Shown: positions 20,637-28,423 of the stretch, in pieces
Layout: each line of letters opens with the position of its first letter
Position numbering within the stretch: the stretch's first letter is position 1
NCBI RefSeq assembly: GCF_900109045.1
Contig: NZ_FNYL01000004.1
Location: forward strand, 32,321-96,320
Reading direction: 5' to 3'
Length of the DNA stretch: 64,000 bases
DNA from: Dyadobacter sp. SG02
GTDB taxonomy: Bacteria > Bacteroidota > Bacteroidia > Cytophagales > Spirosomataceae
Notes under the pieces: generated by a model
Database searches by the model: none
Told to the model about the DNA's origin: nothing
The model's input: the letters and a program-made list of their open reading frames with translations, nothing else
Position numbers and translations under genes: made by a program

Positions 20637-20687
20637 TTTGCGCAACTCAAAAGTTGCATATATATTTGCAACCATCAAGTTGCATAT
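20637..20687 (+). promoter_or_regulatory. Promoter and probable ArsR operator
   Basis: TTTG at 20637-20640, a 20-bp spacer, then TATATTTG at 20661-20668 match the Bacteroidota -33/-7 consensus. An inverted repeat, GTTGCA-N8-TGCAAC (20653-20672), straddles the -7 box. AAGTTGCATAT occurs as direct repeats at 20651 and 20677. The regulator's start codon is at 20699. Binding here would block its own promoter, the usual ArsR-type autorepression (inference). Confidence 0.75.
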
Positions 20688-20698
20688 TTCGATCGTGT

Positions 20699-21025
20699 AT
20701 GAAAGGAGATATATTTCAGGCTATTGCGGACCCTACGCGGAGGGCGATCCTCGTGTTGATCGCGACGCAGTCCATGACGCCTAATGCCCTGGCAGAACAT
20801 TTTGATACTTCCAGGCAGGCGGTTTCGAAGCACATTAAGGTACTCGCCGATTGCGAACTGCTGACGCAGAACAAAGTCGGGAGGGAGATTCATTATTACT
20901 TCAATCCGGTTAAAATGAAAGAGTTCGACCACTGGTTGACACAGTTCAAAAAACACTGGGAAGACCGTTTTAATCAATTAGATCAACTTTTAATCAACCT
21001 AAATTCCGATTCCAATGAAAAGTAA
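20699..21025 (+). CDS. ArsR-type winged-helix transcriptional regulator
   Basis: 108 residues. The ArsR/HTH_20 signature starts at once: MKGDIFQAIADPTRRAIL, then LAEHFDTSRQAVSKHIKVL as the recognition helix-turn-helix and a wing ending in GREIHYYFNP. No cysteine metal site is evident (one Cys, in ADCELL). It belongs to the SRPBCC-associated, non-metal branch. I start at ATG 20699 because it follows the promoter at suitable distance and gives the family N terminus; an in-frame upstream ATG at 20654 lies inside the promoter. Its 3' end overlaps the SRPBCC gene by 11 bp, indicating a coupled pair. Confidence 0.88.
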   Translation: MKGDIFQAIADPTRRAILVLIATQSMTPNALAEHFDTSRQAVSKHIKVLADCELLTQNKVGREIHYYFNPVKMKEFDHWLTQFKKHWEDRFNQLDQLLINLNSDSNEK

Positions 21026-21509
21026 CCTGTTAATGAATTTTTCGGTAGACAAGGAGAACAACCGTGTCAATGTAGAACGTGAATTTGCCGCCCCAGTGGG
21101 GAAAGTATGGGCAGCCTGGACACAAAGTGAGCTGCTCGACCAATGGTGGGCGCCGCGCCCATGGAAGGCACGCACGAAATCGATGGATTTCCGCGAAGGC
21201 GGCACCTGGCTTTATGCGATGGTAGGTCCCGAGGGCGAAGAGCATTGGGCAAAACTCGATTACAAGACGATCAATCCGGAGAAAAACTTCTCGGGTATCG
21301 ACGCATTCTGTGATGAGAACGGCAAGCTCAATGAGGAATTCGCGCGGTCGACCTGGACAAATACTTTCACAGAAGCCGATGGCAGCACAACAGTTTCCGT
21401 CGTGATTCAGTATGACAAATATGAAGACATCGAGCAGATTATGCAGATGGGCTTCAAGGAGGGTTTCACGATGGCCCTGGGTAACCTGGACGAGTTGCTG
21501 GAAAAGTAA
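21015..21509 (+). CDS. SRPBCC (START/Bet v1-like) domain protein, AHSA1 type
   Basis: 164 residues. A helix-grip fold of the AHSA1/activator-of-Hsp90 homologue type: VEREFAAPVGKVWAAWTQSELLDQWWAP at the start, MDFREGGTWLYAMVGPEGEEHW in the middle and the closing helix MGFKEGFTMALGNLDELLEK. These small cytoplasmic proteins bind hydrophobic ligands, and many are encoded with an ArsR regulator, but their substrates are mostly unknown. The start overlaps the ArsR 3' end by 11 bp; ATG 21033 is an alternative start. Regulated together from the promoter at 20.65 kb. Confidence 0.85.
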   Translation: MKSNLLMNFSVDKENNRVNVEREFAAPVGKVWAAWTQSELLDQWWAPRPWKARTKSMDFREGGTWLYAMVGPEGEEHWAKLDYKTINPEKNFSGIDAFCDENGKLNEEFARSTWTNTFTEADGSTTVSVVIQYDKYEDIEQIMQMGFKEGFTMALGNLDELLEK

Positions 21510-21541
21510 TTAATGCATTTCATCAACAAACAGAAGTTATA

Positions 21542-21775
21542 GGTTGGCGCTAAGTACGTCGGGAATATAACCGGCGTGGTTTAGAGAATAGTCTGGATAG
21601 TATGAAAAAAGTTGGGCGTAGTTTCTAACTACGTCTGAGCGAGTGCCGGCCTCCGACCGGCTGGTGCAATGTCGATTTTGATGTTGCCTACTGGTCAGAG
21701 ACCAGTTGTCGCTCGGACGTAGTCGGAGACTACGCCTAACTTTTGCGACTACGTCCAACTTTTGGCTACGCCAAC
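21542..21775. repeat. Nested cruciform repeat between convergent genes
   Basis: Arms 21611-21641 and 21710-21740 pair at 26 of 31 positions; four of the five mismatches would be G-U pairs in RNA. Inside are two smaller hairpins: GCCGG/CCGGC (21645-21661) and ACTGGTC-AGA-GACCAGT (21690-21706). Outside are shorter copies of the arm motif: GCGACTACGTCCAAC and GGCTACGCCAAC on the right, GTTGGCG and GTACGTCG on the left. It separates the SRPBCC and permease 3' ends. Confidence 0.8.
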
Positions 21776-21789
21776 TCTTTTCTAAACCT

Positions 21790-23208
21790 TTATTCCTGGG
21801 CGGTTACTTCCTTCCTGGCCACCATGTAATAGACCGGGATCCCCAGTAACACAATGATCAATCCCGGCCAGGTGTATTCAGGTTTATAGATAATCAGCAG
21901 CACGCAGAATGCGATACCCATAATAATGTAAATGATAGGCAAAAACGGGTAGCCGAATGCCTTGTAAGGCCGCGGCGCGTCGGGGCGCTTTTTCCGGAGA
22001 ATGAATATCCCGATGATGGTGAGCATATAAAACACCACTACCACGAAGGAAATCATATCCAGCAAGTTGCCATACTTGCCGCTCAGCGCCCACAATGAGG
22101 CGATCACGCATTGCAGCCAAAGGCCGATTTCCGGCACGGCATTCTTATTCAGCACACCTACTTTTTTGAAAAACAGTCCGTCTTTCGCCATCGAATAGTA
22201 CACACGTGCGCCGGACATGATCAGGCCATTATCACAACCGAAGGTGGAAATCATGATCATAACCGCGATCACGATCGTGCCGGAATTACCGAAAATAACG
22301 TGTGAAGCGGAAACTGCTACGCGGTCTTTGTCCGATGCGGCGATTTCCTGCAACGAGAGCACGCCCGTGTACATGACGTTCGTGAGCACGTAAATGACCG
22401 TCACAATGATGGTTCCCAATGCCAGACTAAGGCCGATATTGCGCTGCGGATTTTTGATTTCACCGGCGATGAATGTCACGTTGTTCCAGGAATCACTGCT
22501 AAAAATAGACCCTACCATCGACGCGGCAATGGCGCCGAATGCAGCGATAGTAGTATAGGACTCGATGCTGCCGTCCGGAGCGAGTTTGTGCAGGTCCCAC
22601 ATCCCTTCACCCCAGTTGGCGGCCCATACTTCCGGTTTCATGTAAATCAATCCGAAAACAATGAGGCCGAGAAGGCTGAGAAGCTTCGTTAAGGTGAATG
22701 TGGTCTGAATGATCTTTCCGCTATTCACACCACGTGTATTCGTAAACGTCAGCACCACAATGACGACAATAGACAGTAACTGGGCGGGACTTATTTTGAG
22801 AAAACCGAGATCCAGCGCGACGAGGTCTTCACTGAATTGCGGGATCAGGTAAGCCGTGAATTTGGCAAATGCCACAGCTACGGCGGCGATTGTGGCGGTT
22901 TGAATGACCGTAAAGAAGCTCCAACCGTACAGGAAACCGATCAGCGGATTATATGCTTCTTTCAAATAGATATACTGACCACCGGCCTTAGGAAACATCG
23001 CGCTTAGCTCGCCGTAGCTCAATGCGGCTGTGAGCGTCATGAAACCGGTGATGAGCCACACGAACATCAGCCAGCCCACACTGCCCGTATTGCGCATGAT
23101 GTCGGCGCTGACAATAAAAATGCCCGATCCGATCATACTGCCGGCAACGAGCATGGTGGCGTCAACAAGACCCAATGAGGGCTTGAAAGAGGTGTTTTCT
23201 TGTGGCAT
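21790..23208 (-). CDS. APC-family amino acid permease, probably hydroxyproline/proline uptake
   Basis: 472 residues, about 12 hydrophobic helices. The APC helix-1 motif GSMIGSGIFIVSADIMRNTGSVG is clear and the overall length suits the LAT/amino acid transporter branch. The C terminus is short and cytoplasmic. It is the last gene of the minus-strand hydroxyproline cluster, 134 bp after the FAD oxidoreductase. The substrate is inferred only from that position; hydroxyproline or other amino acids fit. A large cruciform lies just past its stop and may stabilise or end the transcript. Confidence 0.85.
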   Translation of the reverse strand: MPQENTSFKPSLGLVDATMLVAGSMIGSGIFIVSADIMRNTGSVGWLMFVWLITGFMTLTAALSYGELSAMFPKAGGQYIYLKEAYNPLIGFLYGWSFFTVIQTATIAAVAVAFAKFTAYLIPQFSEDLVALDLGFLKISPAQLLSIVVIVVLTFTNTRGVNSGKIIQTTFTLTKLLSLLGLIVFGLIYMKPEVWAANWGEGMWDLHKLAPDGSIESYTTIAAFGAIAASMVGSIFSSDSWNNVTFIAGEIKNPQRNIGLSLALGTIIVTVIYVLTNVMYTGVLSLQEIAASDKDRVAVSASHVIFGNSGTIVIAVMIMISTFGCDNGLIMSGARVYYSMAKDGLFFKKVGVLNKNAVPEIGLWLQCVIASLWALSGKYGNLLDMISFVVVVFYMLTIIGIFILRKKRPDAPRPYKAFGYPFLPIIYIIMGIAFCVLLIIYKPEYTWPGLIIVLLGIPVYYMVARKEVTAQE

Positions 23209-23342
23209 AAAGGGTAATAGGTTATTAGGTCAGGTTTTAAACTGTGTAAACTACGAAGTATTTGGACTACTCACAATATCCCGCCCTCTCCACTCGCTAA
23301 AATGGCCCTAAAATGCCTCTTTGTCCGACTTGGGCAACCCAA

Positions 23343-24602
23343 TTACTGGTACCGCTCCGGATCGTAAAGCGCCACATCCACGGAAGGTTTCATACGTTCC
23401 GCCAGTTCGGCCACGATTTTACCGGTTCCCGGTCCAAGGCTTATACCCATCATTCCATGCCCGCCGGCGACAATCAGGTTGCTCAGTTTTTTGGAATAAC
23501 CCAAATACGGCAAGCCATCAGGCGAGCATGGCCGGAAGCCATACCAGATGCGGTCCTTTTGCGGAACGGCTACATTCAACTCAGGGTAATATTGCGGGAT
23601 GGAGTTAACAATCCCCTCTACCCTGTTCATATTGATCCGGTTGTTCAACGGCGCGAGCTCCATAGTACCGCCAAAGCGCACCTGCCCGTTCATAGGCGTC
23701 ACGGCAACGCGGGCTTCGAGGAGCAATGCGGGGTGAATAACAGGATATGCTGAATTAGGCTCCATGAACGAGTAGCCTTTGCCTGGCATTACCGGAATGG
23801 ACAATCCGGCTTGTTTGGCCAGTTGTGGAAGCCATGAACCGCCGGTCATCACCACCAGATCGCCTTTGAAGGTTTTGGCAGCCGTTTTGACTCTTTTGAT
23901 TTCGCCATTTTGAATATCGAAACCTGTTACTTCTGTGTTTTTAACGATTTCAGCGCCGAGATTCTGAATGCTTTTGATCAGACCAGTCACCAATGCTGCC
24001 GGGTACAAATGTGCGTCGCAACGATAATGCACTGCGCCGGCAACGTCCAGTTTAATGCCCGGTTCCAATGCCTGTACCTGCTCGCGGTTGAGCATATCGA
24101 TATCCAGGCCCAATTGCCGGCCCTGCTTGCCCACGTGAATCTCCTCTTCGCCGGTTTTGTCGGATTTATAGAGCATTAATATACCCTTCTCTTCAAGCCC
24201 GAAGTCGAGATTTTCGTCGCGGACGAGGTCCTCGTAAAGTTTTTTACTTAATAAATGATAATCCCTGAGATGCGGGGCCGCACGCTCGACATTGGCTTCG
24301 GTAGCGGCTTTCATGAATTTCAAGCCCCATGAAATCAGTGAAAAATCAAGGGATGGTTTTACATAAAAAGGGCTCCGGCTGTTGAACATCCATTTGATAC
24401 CCTTCGAAACCATGCCCGGGGCAGCGAGCGGGATAAAATGGCTCGGCACGATCATACCCGCATTGCCGATAGAGCAATTGTCGAACAAATCGCCCTTGTC
24501 GAGCAATGTCACTTTCCATCCGCTTTTAAGCAAATAATAGGCCGAAGCCAAGCCCGAAATTCCGCCACCAATGATGACCGCGCTGCCTTTTTTTGTAGTC
24601 AT
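23343..24602 (-). CDS. FAD-dependent D-amino acid oxidoreductase, probable D-hydroxyproline dehydrogenase
   Basis: 419 residues. A DAO/DadA-type fold: the N-terminal dinucleotide motif is VIIGGGISGLASAYYLLKSGW, with GNAGMIVPSHFIPLAAPG typical of DadA relatives, and the C-terminal FAD block is LIVAGGHGMMGISLGPGTGKIVAEL. In the hydroxyproline pathway this step oxidises cis-4-hydroxy-D-proline to Delta1-pyrroline-4-hydroxy-2-carboxylate. The role is assigned from its place 52 bp after the 4-hydroxyproline epimerase gene and beside the deaminase and semialdehyde dehydrogenase. On sequence alone, a general D-amino acid dehydrogenase is possible. Confidence 0.85.
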   Translation of the reverse strand: MTTKKGSAVIIGGGISGLASAYYLLKSGWKVTLLDKGDLFDNCSIGNAGMIVPSHFIPLAAPGMVSKGIKWMFNSRSPFYVKPSLDFSLISWGLKFMKAATEANVERAAPHLRDYHLLSKKLYEDLVRDENLDFGLEEKGILMLYKSDKTGEEEIHVGKQGRQLGLDIDMLNREQVQALEPGIKLDVAGAVHYRCDAHLYPAALVTGLIKSIQNLGAEIVKNTEVTGFDIQNGEIKRVKTAAKTFKGDLVVMTGGSWLPQLAKQAGLSIPVMPGKGYSFMEPNSAYPVIHPALLLEARVAVTPMNGQVRFGGTMELAPLNNRINMNRVEGIVNSIPQYYPELNVAVPQKDRIWYGFRPCSPDGLPYLGYSKKLSNLIVAGGHGMMGISLGPGTGKIVAELAERMKPSVDVALYDPERYQ

Positions 24603-24654
24603 TTTAACTTAAAACTTTCAACCACTCTAAACTTTCAACTCTGAACGCTCAACG

Positions 24655-25656
24655 CTATATCACCTGAAACCCGAATGCATAAGGATCTTCCTCGTCGTCA
24701 ATGAAGATGGTATTGTGGCCGGTGATCACAGCCCAACCTTCGATGCCGGGGATCATTGCGGGTTTATCGCCGATGGTCGTTTCTTCTTCTACGGTGCCAA
24801 TGAATTTGGAACCTATAATGCTTTCGTGCACGAAACGGTCGCCCTTTTTAAGCTTGCCCTTCGCGTGCCATTGCGCCATACGCGCGGACGTACCGGTACC
24901 GCACGGGGAACGGTCGATCGCCTTGTCGCCGTAGAATACTGCGTTGCGCGCGGTGGAGGTCGGGTCTAATGGCGCGCCGGTCCAGAGGAAGTGACTCAGG
25001 CCTTTGATATGCTCGTTTTCGGGGTGAACAAACTGGTATTGCTCGTTCATCCGCTGGCGGCACACGCGGCTCCAACTGATCAGTTGGTCTGCCGTGTGGT
25101 TTTCAATGCCTTTGAAATTCTCCTGTGGATCCACGATGGCGTAAAAGTTGCCCCCGTAGGAGACATCGACAGTCAAAGTTCCCAGGTCGGGACATTCCAC
25201 CGTCAACTTTTCGGCTGCGAGGAATGATTTGATATTGATCAGCTTGACGGACTTCACCTTCCGGCCTTCTTGTACATATTCCACCAATACCAGGCCTGCC
25301 GGCGTTTCAAGGCGCAGCTTACCCGGAACTTTGGGCGTTACCAGCCCTTCTTCAATGGCAATCGTAACCGTACCAATCGTTCCGTGGCCACACATAGGCA
25401 GGCAACCGCTGGTTTCAATATACAATACACCAATGTCGTTCGCCGGATCGATGGGCGGGTAGAGAATGCTGCCACTCATCATATCATGACCACGTGGCTC
25501 GAACATCAGGCCCTTGCGGATCCAGTCGAATTCCCTCAAAAAATGGAGCCTGCGCTCCATCATGCTGTTGCCCTCAAGGAGCGGCCCGCCACCTGCGACT
25601 ACGCGGACGGGGTTGCCGCAGGTGTGGGCGTCGATACAGAAAAAAGTTTTACGCAT
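24655..25656 (-). CDS. 4-hydroxyproline 2-epimerase (proline racemase family)
   Basis: 333 residues. Proline racemase fold with both catalytic cysteines: Cys89 in MCGHGTIG and Cys252 in DRSPCGTGTSA. Retention of the second Cys separates it from the trans-3-hydroxyproline dehydratases, which have Thr there. HTCGNPVRVV near the N terminus is typical of the 4-hydroxyproline branch. It interconverts trans-4-hydroxy-L-proline and cis-4-hydroxy-D-proline, the entry step of the pathway encoded here. It starts 19 bp after the semialdehyde dehydrogenase stop, so both are probably on one transcript. Confidence 0.92.
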   Translation of the reverse strand: MRKTFFCIDAHTCGNPVRVVAGGGPLLEGNSMMERRLHFLREFDWIRKGLMFEPRGHDMMSGSILYPPIDPANDIGVLYIETSGCLPMCGHGTIGTVTIAIEEGLVTPKVPGKLRLETPAGLVLVEYVQEGRKVKSVKLINIKSFLAAEKLTVECPDLGTLTVDVSYGGNFYAIVDPQENFKGIENHTADQLISWSRVCRQRMNEQYQFVHPENEHIKGLSHFLWTGAPLDPTSTARNAVFYGDKAIDRSPCGTGTSARMAQWHAKGKLKKGDRFVHESIIGSKFIGTVEEETTIGDKPAMIPGIEGWAVITGHNTIFIDDEEDPYAFGFQVI

Positions 25657-25675
25657 AAAAGCTCCCGGGCTGCAT

Positions 25676-27145
25676 TTACAGCGCCGCTTTGGTTATTTCG
25701 TTATCCACCGTCCGCCAGATTCCAAGCGGGTTGGCGTTTTTCAATTCGTCAGGTAAAAATTCGTCGGGCCAGTTCTGGAAGCTCAACGGGCGGGTAAACC
25801 GCTTGATCGCGTCCGGACCCACCGATGTAAACTGGCTGTTGCTCGACGACGGGAATGGCCCGCCATGGTGCATCGATTTGCACACTTCGACGCCCGTCGG
25901 GAAGTTGTTGAAGATAATGCGGCCGCATTTGTTCTGAATGGCAGCCACCAACCCGCGGTGCGAAGCCAGATCTTCGCTGGTCGCCAGCAATGTAGCCGTC
26001 AGTTGACCGTGCAATTTTTCGGTAACCGCCAGCACTTCTTCCGCATTCCGGCATCTGACGATCAATGCAAATGGTCCGAAAACTTCGGTTTGCAGTTCAT
26101 CATTAATCAAAAAGTCGACGCCCGAAACGGTTGCGACGGTCGCCGCACCCTGGCCGTCGGCAGCTTCGGTAGCAGCTACTGCAACCAACTCCACCCCTGA
26201 CTGGCCGATCACTTTTTCGCGATTGCCACGGTAAGCAACTGCAATACCGGCATTCAGCATTGGCGCAGGGAGAATATTGACGATCTCCTGGTTTAATGCT
26301 TCGATGAAGTCATCCAATGCAGGATTGTCCTCTGTGATCAGCAAACCGGGATTTGTACAGAACTGTCCAACGCCCAATGTCAATGAGCCCGCATATTGTT
26401 TTGCAAGCTCAGCACTCGCAGTGCTTAGCTTGCCCGGTAAAAGGAACACAGGGTTAATGCTTCCCATTTCGGCAAATACCGGAATGGGCTCCATACGCTT
26501 ACTAGCAACTTCTACCAACGCCAATCCGCCACGGTTCGAACCTGTGAAGCCAACGGCCTTGATATCGGGATGGGCCACCAACGCCTGCGCTTCTTCGATG
26601 GTATCCGTAAAAATATGCGCAAATGTTCCTTCCGGAAAACCGCTTTTCGCCACCCCGCGACTGATGGCATCTGCCATGATCTGCGACGTTTTCGGATGGC
26701 CGGGATGCGCCTTCACCACTACCGGACAACCTGCCGCGATCGCGCTGGCCGTGTCTCCGCCCGCAGTCGAGAATGCAAACGGAAAGTTACTCGCTCCGAA
26801 AACCGCCACAGGACCTAATCCTACATTCGTTTTGCGAATATCGGGCTTGGGCACAGCACGTTGCGGATTGGCGGTATCGATACTTGCGTCGAGCGAATAC
26901 CCCTTTTCAACCGCATCGGCATAGCTTCTCCATTGGAACACCGTCCGTGCTTTTTCGCCGTTCAGACGTGCTTCGGGCAGGTTGGATTCCGCCATGGCCG
27001 TCTGTACGAGTTCCGGACCGAGTGCTTCAATCTCGTCGGCAATCGCGTTCATCAACGCAACCCGGCGGCGCAATGCGTAGGCGTTCATTGCTACGAATGC
27101 CTCCCGGGCTTTTTCAAGAATAAGGTCTAAATCGGACAATTTCAT
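25676..27145 (-). CDS. 2,5-dioxovalerate (alpha-ketoglutarate semialdehyde) dehydrogenase
   Basis: 489 residues from ATG 27145; a TTG at 27163 would add six residues and is less likely. Aldehyde dehydrogenase fold of the KGSADH branch: the general-base Glu is in FAEMGSINPVF and the nucleophile Cys in GVGQFCTNPG. The N-terminal half has NVGLGPVAVFGASNFPFAFSTAGGD, the cofactor region typical of NADP-preferring members. It oxidises 2,5-dioxopentanoate to 2-oxoglutarate, the last step of hydroxyproline (and some pentose/aldarate) catabolism. It precedes the epimerase by 19 bp and follows a 27.3-kb palindromic element. Confidence 0.9.
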   Translation of the reverse strand: MKLSDLDLILEKAREAFVAMNAYALRRRVALMNAIADEIEALGPELVQTAMAESNLPEARLNGEKARTVFQWRSYADAVEKGYSLDASIDTANPQRAVPKPDIRKTNVGLGPVAVFGASNFPFAFSTAGGDTASAIAAGCPVVVKAHPGHPKTSQIMADAISRGVAKSGFPEGTFAHIFTDTIEEAQALVAHPDIKAVGFTGSNRGGLALVEVASKRMEPIPVFAEMGSINPVFLLPGKLSTASAELAKQYAGSLTLGVGQFCTNPGLLITEDNPALDDFIEALNQEIVNILPAPMLNAGIAVAYRGNREKVIGQSGVELVAVAATEAADGQGAATVATVSGVDFLINDELQTEVFGPFALIVRCRNAEEVLAVTEKLHGQLTATLLATSEDLASHRGLVAAIQNKCGRIIFNNFPTGVEVCKSMHHGGPFPSSSNSQFTSVGPDAIKRFTRPLSFQNWPDEFLPDELKNANPLGIWRTVDNEITKAAL

Positions 27146-27270
27146 AATGAATGGTTTTGACAAAAACAGAACAATCCTAGCCTCGAAATCTAACGACCAT
27201 CGAAGGCTTTTTTGTCAATATTACGGCATTTGGTCATGTTACGACCATCGTGGAGCCGTTAATTGCGATG

Positions 27271-27375
27271 CGTTACGCAAATGTTGCGGTGCGCTGCACC
27301 TACAATTATTACGGCGCTCTGCGTCTTTCGCGTATGGCGATGTGCAGAGCACCGTAATAATTGTGGAATGCGTAA
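27271..27375. repeat. REP-like palindrome related to the 72-bp array at the left edge
   Basis: Arms 27302-27322 and 27344-27364 (ACAATTATTACGGCGCTCTGC and its complement) match at 20 of 21 positions around a 21-nt loop. An extra palindrome, GGTGC-GCT-GCACC (27288-27300), is the reverse complement of the array type GGTGC-AGC-GCACC. GTGCAGAGCACCG at the right arm equals the array junction. It interrupts the hydroxyproline cluster and ends against the deaminase stop codon. Confidence 0.8.
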
Positions 27376-28314
27376 TTATGCCACCGAGGTATCGGCGGTC
27401 AGATTCAAATAATCGGGCAATTCAGGCTGCGTAGCAATGGCCTGATCGATGATCGCGAGCACTTTCTCGCGCTCGGCACCTTGAAGCGGCAGGCGCGGTG
27501 CGCGTACAAATTCTGAGCCGATACCCATTTTGGCGGCGGCCAGTTTGATGTTTTGTACCAGTTTGGGATGAATATCCAGTTCCAGTAAGGGCAGGTACCA
27601 GCGGTAAATCGCCAATGCTTCTTTATACTGACCTGCTTTTACCAGGTTGAAGATCGCTACGGTTTCTTTGGGGAATGCATCTACGAGGCCGCCGATCACA
27701 CCGTCGGCACCGAGCATTACTTCTTCCATGATCAATGTGTCCACACCGCAGAATACACGGAAACGGTCGCCAAACTTGTTAAACAGGCGCGTAACATTGC
27801 TCACATCGCGGGTCGATTCCTTAATGGCGTGAACATTTGGAACTTTCGCGAGTTCTTCGAACATAGCCAGCGTTACCTCGATTTTGTAATCGTAAGGATT
27901 ATTATAGATCATGATCGAAAGCGAGACGCTTCCGGCGATGGTCTTGAACCAGTTCACAGTTTCATCGTCGTCGGCCTTGTAACGCATCGGCGGGAGGATC
28001 ATCAGACCGTCGGCGCCAATGCTTTCGGCTTCCTTCGCGATACTTATCGCTTCGGCAGTGGATTGTTCGGCGATACCGAGTACCACGGGCAGACCAGCAG
28101 GAAGTGCCTGTTTAGCATATTTCACCAGCTCCATTTTCTCGGCGCGGGTGAGTGTGCTGGCTTCCCCGAGCGAACCACCAACGATCACTCCGGTAATACC
28201 TGCTTCAACCTGCGCTTCGAGGTTCTTGCCGAACAGCTCAAAATCAATTGTATCATCTGATTTGAATGGCGTCACCAACGCTGGGAAAATGCCAGACCAT
28301 GCTTCTTTGTTCAT
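27376..28314 (-). CDS. DapA-family lyase, probable Delta1-pyrroline-4-hydroxy-2-carboxylate deaminase
   Basis: 312 residues, class I aldolase barrel of the dihydrodipicolinate synthase family. The Schiff-base lysine is Lys165 in VHAIKESTRD, with Tyr137 in SIMIYNNPYDY; the family GTTGE loop reads GGSLGEASTLT. In the hydroxyproline pathway this enzyme dehydrates and deaminates the pyrroline intermediate to 2,5-dioxovalerate. The assignment rests on the adjoining epimerase, oxidase and semialdehyde dehydrogenase genes; without context it could be another DapA-type aldolase or dehydratase. It is the promoter-proximal gene, transcribed from the -7 box at 28.34 kb. Confidence 0.85.
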   Translation of the reverse strand: MNKEAWSGIFPALVTPFKSDDTIDFELFGKNLEAQVEAGITGVIVGGSLGEASTLTRAEKMELVKYAKQALPAGLPVVLGIAEQSTAEAISIAKEAESIGADGLMILPPMRYKADDDETVNWFKTIAGSVSLSIMIYNNPYDYKIEVTLAMFEELAKVPNVHAIKESTRDVSNVTRLFNKFGDRFRVFCGVDTLIMEEVMLGADGVIGGLVDAFPKETVAIFNLVKAGQYKEALAIYRWYLPLLELDIHPKLVQNIKLAAAKMGIGSEFVRAPRLPLQGAEREKVLAIIDQAIATQPELPDYLNLTADTSVA

Positions 28315-28340
28315 ATCCTGCTTATGTTAAAATTTTAGTC

Positions 28341-28365
28341 CAAAATTAATCCATGCGTCCATGCG
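28341..28365 (-). promoter_or_regulatory. Promoter -7 box of the hydroxyproline cluster with an 8-bp direct repeat
   Basis: Read on the minus strand, TAATTTTG (28348-28341) matches TAnnTTTG and sits 27 bp before the start codon. Just upstream is the tandem CGCATGGACGCATGGA (28365-28350). No convincing -33 TTTG is present, which would fit a promoter that needs an activator bound near the repeat (inference). Confidence 0.5.
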
Positions 28366-28423
28366 GATATTCACATGTTTTAATCAATTCCTTACATATT
28401 TTAACATACTCCCCAAAATCGTC

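Noticed and set aside
24655..25656. trans-3-hydroxyproline dehydratase
   Set aside because: Both catalytic cysteines are present; the dehydratases have Thr at the second position.
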